From Succinimonas sp045124755 (lineage in GTDB: Bacteria; Pseudomonadota; Gammaproteobacteria; Enterobacterales; Succinivibrionaceae), in the NCBI RefSeq assembly GCF_045124755.1, contig NZ_JBGVMK010000142.1: DNA of 29,056 nt. One strand, given 5' to 3'. The translations under genes and the position numbers were made by a program. A model generated the notes under the pieces. It was given only the letters and a program-made list of their open reading frames with translations. It did not search any database and was not told the origin of the DNA. This document shows positions 16,629-23,750 of the stretch, piece by piece (position 1 is the stretch's first letter; each line of letters begins with the position of its first letter).

Positions 16629-16654
16629 GCTGTCAGCATGGCGCCGATGACAGC
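16629..16654 (-). repeat. 7-bp inverted repeat between cheB and motC
   Basis: GCTGTCA (16629-16635) and TGACAGC (16648-16654) are perfect reverse complements around a 12-base loop. On the minus strand they are followed by an AT-rich stretch with few T in a row. It could be a weak terminator or a protein site in the 146-base gap. Confidence 0.4.
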
Positions 16655-16741
16655 CATGGCAGACTCATTCCAATCCTGTCAGTTAAGCTGACCCTGATTT
16701 TTTCAGTAACCGGATCCCCGTCCCTTAAGTTCCCGGCCGGG

Positions 16742-18097
16742 CTATTTCTTTATGGTCTTAATAATCTCTCTCGCAATATCCTGCAGCGGGAGAATCCGGG
16801 AAGCCAGCCCCGCCACGGCCCGGGGCATGCCGTAAATCACCGAGGTGAACTCGTCCTGGGCCCAGATCTCGGAGCCCTTTTCCCGGAGGAGCTTGCAGCC
16901 CATTTTCCCGTCCTGTCCCATGCCGGTGAGAATTATGGCCAGCACCCTGATATTGCTGCACCGGGAAAGGGATCCCATGAGAATGTCCACCGATGGCCGG
17001 TAATAAACCTCCGGAGGGCTTTCGATCACCGAGATCCGAAAATTCCGGGCGGAGCGGGCGGTGATGGTGATCTGCTGTCCCCCCGGGGCGATGTAAACGC
17101 ACCCCGGCTTCAGCTGCTCCCCGTTTTCCGCCTCCTTGACCGTAACCTCCGCCAGATTGTTAAGCCGCTCCGCAAAGGAACGGGTAAAAAGCCCCGTCAT
17201 GTGCTGCGCAATCACTACCGGAAAGGGGATGGTGCCGGGAAGAGCGGTAATAATGGCCTGCAGCGCATTAGGGCCGCCGGTGGAGCTCCCGATGGCCAGA
17301 ATCTGATAATCGGTGCTGCCCTCGGGGGCAAAGCTCTTAATATGCTGCAGATGGGCATTCCGGGTTTCCTGGCTGATCCTGAGGTTATTCAGGGCGTTAA
17401 GCTCCGCCTTTTTGCGGTTTATGAGAGCCTCCAGCCGGGATTCCACTCTGCTCATTTTCTCCAGGGCCCGCTGACCCCGGCTAACCGGCGCGGCCGGAGC
17501 GGAAACAGACGCTTCTGGGCGGATAGCAGTATCAGCCGGGCGGGATGCCGGAGATGCCGCCTGAGGCAGCGGCGCCGCCGGCACCCTGCGGAAGGCGCTT
17601 CTCTCCGGTTCTGCCGCCGCGGCAGGACGATCCGGGCGGACAGAGCTTTCGGAGTTCAGGGGACGGGGCCGCGCCGCCGTAATTCCCCGGCGGTACAGGG
17701 AGGAAGTGCCCAGAGCCTTTACCTTGGAGCAAATCTCCTCCACCACCTGGGACTTTCTTCTGGCGATGCCGGAAAAGTCCTTGGGCAGAAAATCCGCCGC
17801 CCCGTAGGAAAGCGCCTCGAAGGTCTCCCGGGCCCCCTCCTCCGTCAGTGATGAAAACATCAGAACCGGGGTGGGACAGACCTCCATAATCTTCTTCACT
17901 GCCTCAATGCCGCCCATCACCGGCATTTCCACATCCATGGTAATCACATCCGGTCTCAGAGAGCGGGTAAGATCCACCGCCGCCTGACCGTTATGGGCTT
18001 CTCCTATCACCTGGATGCCGGGATCCGTGTCAAACATCTCCCGGAGACGCTTGCGGTAAAAGGTGGAATCATCAACTATCAGCACTTTCACAGACAT
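16742..18097 (-). CDS. cheB: chemotaxis response regulator methylesterase CheB
   Basis: Demethylates and deamidates chemoreceptor glutamates to adapt signalling. The 451-residue protein has a receiver domain (1-120; phospho-acceptor Asp55 in VITMDVEMP), an unusually long Ala/Pro/Arg-rich linker (about 135-235), and the esterase domain (about 265-450). The catalytic residues are Ser272 (GSSTGGP), His299 (AQHM) and Asp396 (GMGQDG). I start at the ATG at 18097 (MSVKVLIVDDS, GAGG 8 bases upstream) rather than an in-frame ATG at 18205: the upstream 36 residues have no family match and would read through the terminator hairpin at 18165-18196. Confidence 0.95.
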   Translation of the reverse strand: MSVKVLIVDDSTFYRKRLREMFDTDPGIQVIGEAHNGQAAVDLTRSLRPDVITMDVEMPVMGGIEAVKKIMEVCPTPVLMFSSLTEEGARETFEALSYGAADFLPKDFSGIARRKSQVVEEICSKVKALGTSSLYRRGITAARPRPLNSESSVRPDRPAAAAEPERSAFRRVPAAPLPQAASPASRPADTAIRPEASVSAPAAPVSRGQRALEKMSRVESRLEALINRKKAELNALNNLRISQETRNAHLQHIKSFAPEGSTDYQILAIGSSTGGPNALQAIITALPGTIPFPVVIAQHMTGLFTRSFAERLNNLAEVTVKEAENGEQLKPGCVYIAPGGQQITITARSARNFRISVIESPPEVYYRPSVDILMGSLSRCSNIRVLAIILTGMGQDGKMGCKLLREKGSEIWAQDEFTSVIYGMPRAVAGLASRILPLQDIAREIIKTIKK

Positions 18098-18164
18098 TTG
18101 AGAAACCTCGTTGACCAGTCTCGTCGTTAACCAGCCTCGCTTCCGGCGCAGAAATTCAATAATT

Positions 18165-18196
18165 AAAAAAACTCCGGAAATGTCACTCGCCGGAGT
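18165..18196 (-). terminator. Rho-independent terminator between cheA and cheB
   Basis: On the minus strand, ACTCCGG (plus 18190-18196) pairs with CCGGAGT (plus 18171-18177) across a 12-base loop and is followed by seven T (plus 18165-18171). It lies 13 bases after the cheA stop and about 68 bases before the cheB start. It may end or reduce transcription into cheB-motCD-parCP. Confidence 0.75.
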
Positions 18197-18208
18197 CATT
18201 AACAATCA

Positions 18209-20488
18209 TCAGACGGCGGGAGGCGCAGGACTTGCGGGAGCCGCCTTGGCCGCCGGCTTTCTCGCTGCCGGACGGACTGCCTCCTTGCGGGCATAGCCCC
18301 GGAGCAGGCTGGGAATATCCAATATCAGCGCAATGCCGCCATCGGAGGTAATGGTGGCGCCGGCCATGCCGGGAGTGCCATGAAGAAGCTCGTCCAGAGG
18401 CTTTATCACCACTTCCTCCTGACCCACGAGTTCATCCACCACAAAGGCCACCTGATTGCCGTTGCCCTGCTGCACCAGCACCACATGCCCCCATTCCGGA
18501 TGAACCGGCGGGGTCTTGTCGCGTCTTCTGATAAGCCAGTCCTGAAGATAAAAGAGGGGGATGGCCTTTTCGCGGATCACAATGGTGTCCTGACCGTCCA
18601 CCTTCTTGATGCCGTCCAGCTTGAGATGGAAGATTTCGTTAACCGAGGTCAAAGGCAGCGCAAAGCTCTGGGCTCCCACCTTCACCATCAGGGTCGGGAG
18701 AATGGCCAGAGTCAGCGGCACCTTGATTTCGATTACGGTGCCCTTCCCCAGATGGGAATCGATGCGCAGGGAACCGTTGAGCTTGGAGATATTGGTCTTC
18801 ACCACGTCCATGCCCACGCCGCGGCCTGAGATATCCGAAATCTTTTCCTTAGTGGAAAAGCCCGGCTTGAAAATCAGGTTGAAGGCCTCGGCATCAGTCA
18901 TGCGATCGGCGGTTTCCTTGTCCAAAACCCCCCGCTTTATGGCCACGGACTTCAGCTTCTCGGGATCCATGCCGGCGCCGTCGTCGATGATCTTCAGGAG
19001 AATGTGATCCCCCTCCTGAGAGGCGCTCAGGGTAATGGTGCCCTGCTCCGGCTTGCCGGCTCTCATTCTGGCGTCAGGCATCTCGATGCCGTGGTCGCAG
19101 GAATTTCTGACCAGGTGAATCATGGGATCCGCCAAAGCGTCCACCAGAGTCTTGTCCAGGTCAGTTTCCTCGCCCTCCATCACAAGCTCGATCTTCTTGC
19201 CCAGATTGCGGGCCAGCTTGCGGATAAGCTGCGGGAAGCGGCCGAATACCTTCTTGATGGGCTGCATGCGGGTCTTCATCACCGCGCCCTGGAGATCGGC
19301 AGTCACCACGTCCAGATTGGAGATGGTCTTGTTAAGCTCCTCGTTGGACTGCATGGAGTTTCCGATGCTGAGCAGGCGGTTTCTCACCAGCACCAACTCG
19401 CCCACCATGTTCATGAGGTTATCCAGAATCTTGGTTTCCACCCGGACAGTGTCGTCAACGGTAACCTTGGCGCTGTTAGCGGCTGCGGCCTGCTTGTCCG
19501 CATGATGATCCGGGACATCCGCCGGCGGGGGCGGCGCATCGGAGGGAGCCGGAGCGGCCTTGGCAGCCGGAGCAGACGGCGCGGCCGGCTTGGGCTCGGC
19601 GGCTGCGGCCAGAATAGCCTTGTCATTGGCGGTGCCGGGAGCCACGCCCTTGCCATGGAGAGAATCCAGCAAAGCCTCGAAATCGTCGTCCGTCATGGTA
19701 TCCCCGGGGCCGGAGAAAATATCCGCCGCCGGGGCCGGCTTCGGAGCAGGCTTTGCGGCGGGCGCCGGAGCAGGAGCCGGCTCGGGCGCGGCGGGGGGAG
19801 TAAAGCCCGGGAGCGGCACCGGCTTTGCTTCGGCGCCGGCCAGAATGGCGTCAAATTCGCTTTCGATATCCATCCCGGAAGCGGCGGCCGGAGCGGCATT
19901 CTTGTCGCCCGCGGAACCGGGAGCCACGCCCTTGCCATGAAGCGAGTCCAAAAGAGCCTCGAACTCATCATCGCTGATGGTGTCGATGCCATCTGAGGGG
20001 GGCGGAGACACCGGGGCCGGAGCCGGCTTGGGAGGCGGAGGAGGAGGCGGCGGCGGGGGCGGAGGAGGCGCCGCGGGAGCCGGACGGGGAGCCCCGCCGG
20101 GAACGCACAGGGCCTTCAGGCTGTTCAGAAGAGAGGCCGGAGCCGCCTCGGGCATTTCGCCGTTCTGCACCTGATGAAACATTTCATTGATGGTGTCATA
20201 GGCCTGAAAAATCACATCCATAAGATCAGATGTCACCGGCACGGTCTTTTTCCGGAGGCAGTCAAAAACATTTTCAGCGCCGTGACAGGCTTCCACCAGC
20301 GGGGTGAGATTCAAAAACCCCGCGCCGCCCTTCACAGTGTGAAAGGCGCGGAATATCGCATTCAGAAGCTCGGAATCATCCGGATTCTTTTCCAGAGCCA
20401 CCAGCTGCTCTGAAAGATTTTCAATAAGCTCACCAGCTTCCACCAGAAAGTCCTGGAGAATTTCCTGATCAACACCTTCTAAAGCCAT
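18209..20488 (-). CDS. cheA: chemotaxis histidine kinase CheA, polar type without P2 domain
   Basis: Autophosphorylates in response to receptors and passes phosphate to CheY and CheB. In 759 residues: the P1/HPt domain (1-105) has His50 in FRAFHTVKGGAGF. Residues of about 130-345 form a Pro/Ala linker with 13 consecutive prolines (141-153) and two near-identical motifs, ISDDEFEALLDSLHGKG (171-187) and MTDDDFEALLDSLHGKG (265-281), plus a degenerate one (ESEFDAILAG, about 209-218). P3 dimerisation starts near 345, the P4 ATPase has N, G1 and G2 boxes (HLVRNSCDHG, IDDGAGMD, GRGVGMDV), and the P5 CheW-like domain runs to about 735. No folded P2 is visible. The linker motifs may bind CheY or ParP (inference). 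The ATG has AGGTGA 7 bases upstream, and a terminator follows the gene. Confidence 0.96.
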   Translation of the reverse strand: MALEGVDQEILQDFLVEAGELIENLSEQLVALEKNPDDSELLNAIFRAFHTVKGGAGFLNLTPLVEACHGAENVFDCLRKKTVPVTSDLMDVIFQAYDTINEMFHQVQNGEMPEAAPASLLNSLKALCVPGGAPRPAPAAPPPPPPPPPPPPPKPAPAPVSPPPSDGIDTISDDEFEALLDSLHGKGVAPGSAGDKNAAPAAASGMDIESEFDAILAGAEAKPVPLPGFTPPAAPEPAPAPAPAAKPAPKPAPAADIFSGPGDTMTDDDFEALLDSLHGKGVAPGTANDKAILAAAAEPKPAAPSAPAAKAAPAPSDAPPPPADVPDHHADKQAAAANSAKVTVDDTVRVETKILDNLMNMVGELVLVRNRLLSIGNSMQSNEELNKTISNLDVVTADLQGAVMKTRMQPIKKVFGRFPQLIRKLARNLGKKIELVMEGEETDLDKTLVDALADPMIHLVRNSCDHGIEMPDARMRAGKPEQGTITLSASQEGDHILLKIIDDGAGMDPEKLKSVAIKRGVLDKETADRMTDAEAFNLIFKPGFSTKEKISDISGRGVGMDVVKTNISKLNGSLRIDSHLGKGTVIEIKVPLTLAILPTLMVKVGAQSFALPLTSVNEIFHLKLDGIKKVDGQDTIVIREKAIPLFYLQDWLIRRRDKTPPVHPEWGHVVLVQQGNGNQVAFVVDELVGQEEVVIKPLDELLHGTPGMAGATITSDGGIALILDIPSLLRGYARKEAVRPAARKPAAKAAPASPAPPAV

Positions 20489-20547
20489 CTAACTTCACCT
20501 AATCTAATTCATGAGCATTAATGCATTTAAAAAGTCCGCGGCGTGAG

Positions 20548-21306
20548 CTAAAAGCCGAGACTGGCCAGCAAATCGTCAACATCATCCTGATTTTTGGCGC
20601 AGTCCTCCCGCCCTTCAGGATTAGGTATGGGCCCCTCTGCCGCCGCCGGAGAACCCGCCCTGACGCGGCCGTCAGCAATGCCTTTCCCGCCGGCATAGTT
20701 CTTCAGCAGGGAAAGCAGGCTGCCCTCCACCTCTCCTACCAGCTTGATAATGCGGTTAATCATCTGCCCCGTCAGATCCTGAAAATCCTGCGCCATTAAA
20801 ATTTCAGTAAGCTGATTATTCAGGGTATCAGCATCCCGCTGCGCCCCCTGCAGCAGGGAATAGCTCTCGTGGCAGAGCCGCACAAAGGTGGATTTGTCGA
20901 TATCCTTGCGCATCAGCTTCTCCCACATGGGCATAATGGAGTGGATGGAGGAGTCCAGCTTGCCGGCCAGAGGCTTGCACTGATCCACGGCATCCATGGT
21001 GCGGTTCGCCGCGCTGTCGGTCATTCTGATAATATACCGCAGTCTTTCGGTGGCATCGGGAATCTCCGTCTCGGCAATATCCCGGAGCCGGGGATCCACG
21101 GTGAAGCTGTTAAGCTCGTCATGAAGCGTGCGGGCCATTTTTCCGACTTCGGAAAACAGGTCTGCCTGATTGCGGTTTACAATGCCCACTATCATGGCAT
21201 CCGCTTCTTCCTGGTACCCGTCCTCGAGATATTCCAGAAGAAGCTGCGCCTCGGCCCTGGTAATCAGAGGGCCTCTTTCATGACCTTCGCTGCTGTATAC
21301 TGTCAT
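20548..21306 (-). CDS. cheZ: CheY-P phosphatase CheZ
   Basis: Speeds dephosphorylation of CheY-P and so ends the motor signal. The 252-residue all-helical protein has the catalytic segment MAQDFQDLTGQ (171-181), in which Asp177 and Gln181 correspond to E. coli Asp143 and Gln147. After a Gly/Pro-rich linker, the last nine residues (DDLLASLGF) form the CheY-binding C-terminal peptide. It lies 21 bases after cheY and 59 bases before cheA, in one transcription unit. Confidence 0.96.
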   Translation of the reverse strand: MTVYSSEGHERGPLITRAEAQLLLEYLEDGYQEEADAMIVGIVNRNQADLFSEVGKMARTLHDELNSFTVDPRLRDIAETEIPDATERLRYIIRMTDSAANRTMDAVDQCKPLAGKLDSSIHSIMPMWEKLMRKDIDKSTFVRLCHESYSLLQGAQRDADTLNNQLTEILMAQDFQDLTGQMINRIIKLVGEVEGSLLSLLKNYAGGKGIADGRVRAGSPAAAEGPIPNPEGREDCAKNQDDVDDLLASLGF

Positions 21307-21327
21307 ACGCGCCCTGCCTCAGTTTTG

Positions 21328-21711
21328 CTAGCCCAGACGTTCAAAAATCTTATCAAGCTTTTCCTTAAGAGTCGCTGCGGTAAACGGCTTTACGATGTAG
21401 CCGTTGATGCCGGCCTGAGCCGCCTCGATAATCTGTTCTCTCTTCGCTTCTGCGGTAACCATCAGCACCGGCAGCGTCTTCAGCTTGTCATCAGCGCGAA
21501 TGGCCTTCAGAAGATCGATGCCCTGCATGCCGGGCATGTTCCAGTCGGTTATCACAAACTGGAAGTCCCCGCTCTTGAGCATGGGCAGCGCGGTGTTGCC
21601 GTCATCAGCCTCCTGAGTATTGTTAAAGCCCAGGTCACGGAGCAAATTCTTGATAATTCGCCGCATTGTGGAAAAATCATCAACAATCAAAATCTTGATA
21701 TTCGTGTCCAA
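21328..21711 (-). CDS. cheY: chemotaxis response regulator CheY (TTG start)
   Basis: Single-domain receiver that binds the flagellar motor switch when phosphorylated. The 127 residues contain the acidic pair (VDD, 10-12), phospho-acceptor Asp56 (ITDWNMPGM), Thr86 (MVTAEA) and Lys108 (VKPF). The start codon is TTG at 21711, with GGAGG at 21718-21722 six bases upstream. There is no in-frame ATG or GTG nearby that would keep the first beta strand. It is the first gene after a 375-base gap, so a promoter is expected there. Confidence 0.96.
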   Translation of the reverse strand: MDTNIKILIVDDFSTMRRIIKNLLRDLGFNNTQEADDGNTALPMLKSGDFQFVITDWNMPGMQGIDLLKAIRADDKLKTLPVLMVTAEAKREQIIEAAQAGINGYIVKPFTAATLKEKLDKIFERLG

Positions 21712-21717
21712 AATCAG

Positions 21718-21722
21718 CCTCC
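21718..21722 (-). promoter_or_regulatory. ribosome binding site that fixes the cheY TTG start
   Basis: The perfect GGAGG on the minus strand, six bases before TTG, is the only strong Shine-Dalgarno near the 5' end of cheY. The in-frame CTG two codons earlier is too close to it. Confidence 0.7.
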
Positions 21723-22086
21723 AGGTACACTTTCATAGAGATTCCTGCGCAACGTACAACCGATGTACAACAAGAACACTACTCCCTTTTTAACTAATGC
21801 ATTATGCACATGTCTTGACAGCTTTTCAGAGATCTATACAGCAATTTGCATTCAATTAAGGGACAGAGCCCACAAATTTAGCCAATATTGCCCGGAAAAC
21901 CGCTCCCGGTGATGAAAATCCCGTGTAAACAGACACTATAAGAGCGGCCGCGGGATCGAACCCCCGCGGCATCGTCCGGAACGAAAAGAGCATGACATGG
22001 AAGATGAACAAAGACAAAACGGCAGGATGATGAAACGATCTGAATAATACAGCCGGAAAGCTGCAGGCGGAAAACCCTGTTCGGTA
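21723..22086. other. intergenic region between fliA and cheY: repeats, hairpin, probable promoter region
   Basis: No gene is visible. GTACAAC occurs twice (21754-21760 and 21765-21771) with an 11-base period, one helical turn. GCCGCGGG (21947-21954) and CCCGCGGC (21963-21970) form a strong 8-bp hairpin without a T tract. AT-rich stretches at 21780-21880 may hold the cheY promoter, but I found no confident sigma70, sigma28 or sigma54 match. Confidence 0.4.
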
Positions 22087-22821
22087 TCAGGCATCCTCAA
22101 TCCAGTCCCGGAGCACGGCCCGGATCCGCACGGTGGCCTGAGCCATGATCTGACTTACCCGGGATTCCCCCACGCCGATGACCGCGCCGATTTCCTTGAG
22201 ATTGAGACCTTCGTTGTAGTAGAGAGAAAGCACCTGCTGCTCCCGCTCCGGGAGCTTTTTGAGGGCCTCGGCCAGATGGGAGGCAAACTGCTCCCGGGAA
22301 ATCTGGCTTAGCGGGGTGGCCATGGAGCTCTCCGGATCCGTCTCCACGGAAATCACATCCTCGCTGACCCCCAGATCATCAATGCCGATAAAATGGCTCA
22401 CGGCTTCATCGGCAACCATGCGGTGATATTCGTCAATGGAGATCTGCATGCGGGCGGCCACCTCACTGTCCCGGGGCTGGCGGCCCAGCTCGTGGGAAAG
22501 CTTGTTGATCACCGAAGCAATGGAGCGGGCGTTTTTGTGGACGGCCCGGGGAGCCCAGTCGTCGCTGCGGATTTCGTCCAGCATGGCGCCGCGGATGCGA
22601 ATGGAGGCATAGGTTTCAAAGGACGCCCCCTGAAGTCCTTCATAATTTCTGGCCGCTTCCATAAGACCGATCATGCCGGCCTGAACCAGATCGTCAACCT
22701 GCACCATGGGAGGCAGGCGGGCTTTGAGATAGAGAGCAATGCGCTTTACCAGCGGCGCGTACCGAAGCACCATGCTGTCGCGATTGTCCTTCTGACTGAG
22801 ATAAGCCCTGGTCGGATTCAA
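22087..22821 (-). CDS. fliA: flagellar sigma factor FliA (sigma28), TTG start
   Basis: Directs RNA polymerase to late flagellar and chemotaxis promoters. The 244 residues show sigma region 2 (YAPLVKRIALYL, DLVQAGMIGLMEAARNYE, FETYASIRIRGAMLDEIRS), region 3 (about 95-150), and region 4 (LPEREQQVLSLYYNEGLNLKE, with SRVSQI in the recognition helix). The start is TTG at 22821 with AAGGA eight bases upstream, 12 bases after the flhG stop. An in-frame stop lies just upstream, so no earlier start is possible, and the next ATG (residue 17) would trim the N-terminus. No clear sigma28 promoter was found in this window. Confidence 0.96.
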   Translation of the reverse strand: MNPTRAYLSQKDNRDSMVLRYAPLVKRIALYLKARLPPMVQVDDLVQAGMIGLMEAARNYEGLQGASFETYASIRIRGAMLDEIRSDDWAPRAVHKNARSIASVINKLSHELGRQPRDSEVAARMQISIDEYHRMVADEAVSHFIGIDDLGVSEDVISVETDPESSMATPLSQISREQFASHLAEALKKLPEREQQVLSLYYNEGLNLKEIGAVIGVGESRVSQIMAQATVRIRAVLRDWIEDA

Positions 22822-22833
22822 TTTAAGCTTCCT

Positions 22834-23727
22834 TTACATGCTGAGGCTCTGCTTTTCTTCTCCGTCACCGGCAACCGAACGCTTCACCAGATTTTCCACA
22901 AAGAATTCCAGATGCCCTTCCGGATGATACGGAATCGGCCAGGTGGCGGCCCTGAGAGCCAGAGCCTTGAAGGCCATGGCAGCGGGAGACTTGGGAAAGG
23001 CATCCACGATAACCTGTCTTTTTCTCAGCGCCAGTCTGATATTATTATCCATAGGGACACATGAAACAAGCTCCAGAGCCACATCCAGAAAGCGATCCGT
23101 GACCTTGGTCAATTTGGCAAAAAGCTCCTTTCCCTGCTTCAGACTGCTGACCATATTGGCCACGATCTTGAAGCGGGAAACCCCGTATTCCGTGTTCAGG
23201 ATCTTCATGAGAGCATAGGCATCGGTAACGGAGGTGGGCTCGTCGCACACCACCACGAGCACGTCCTGAGCGGCCCGGGCAAAGGCCAGCACCATATCGG
23301 AAATGCCGGCGGCGGTGTCCACAATCAAGACGTCAATGGGGGTTTTAAGCTCGCTGAAGGCCCGGATAAGCCCGGCATGCTGCGCCGGGGACAGCTCCGC
23401 CATGACCTGCTTGCCCGAAGAGGCCGGGACGATTTTAAGACCGTGGGGGCCCTCAACCATGACCTCATCCAGGGTGCATTCCCCGGAAAGCACATGATAG
23501 AGATTCCGGTTGACCTTTATGCCCAGCATGACATCGATATTCGCCAGTCCCAGGTCAGCATCCAGAAGCATCACCCGCTTCCCCTGAGCGCTCATGGCAA
23601 TGGCCACGTTCAGGGAAACGCTGGATTTGCCCACGCCGCCCTTGCCGCCTGTTACCGTAATAACCTTCACCCCGCGCCCGGAAAAATTTCCGTCTGCCAT
23701 TTTTCTTAATCCTTCTGCCTGATCCAT
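22834..23727 (-). CDS. flhG: FlhG/FleN, MinD-like ATPase controlling flagellar number
   Basis: Limits polar flagella by acting on FlhF and FleQ. The 297 residues start with the DQAEGLR motif (2-8), known in this family to stimulate the FlhF GTPase, and then show the deviant Walker A GGKGGVGKSS (27-36), VMLLDADLGLANIDVML, and Walker B VLIVDTAAG. The C-terminal part contains the membrane-targeting region of MinD-like proteins. It lies 23 bases after flhF. Its neighbour FlhF and the FleQ gene elsewhere in the window supply both known partners. Confidence 0.95.
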   Translation of the reverse strand: MDQAEGLRKMADGNFSGRGVKVITVTGGKGGVGKSSVSLNVAIAMSAQGKRVMLLDADLGLANIDVMLGIKVNRNLYHVLSGECTLDEVMVEGPHGLKIVPASSGKQVMAELSPAQHAGLIRAFSELKTPIDVLIVDTAAGISDMVLAFARAAQDVLVVVCDEPTSVTDAYALMKILNTEYGVSRFKIVANMVSSLKQGKELFAKLTKVTDRFLDVALELVSCVPMDNNIRLALRKRQVIVDAFPKSPAAMAFKALALRAATWPIPYHPEGHLEFFVENLVKRSVAGDGEEKQSLSM

Positions 23728-23750
23728 AATAATTCTCTGCTCTCTCCTGC

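Noticed and set aside
19977..20174. GC-rich triplet repeat region considered as a DNA repeat array.
   Set aside because: It is explained by the proline/alanine-rich linker of CheA.
21940..21980. Minus-strand GGTTCGAT within a GC hairpin, like a tRNA T arm.
   Set aside because: The loop has eight bases instead of seven, no acceptor, D or anticodon arms can be paired upstream, and no CCA follows.
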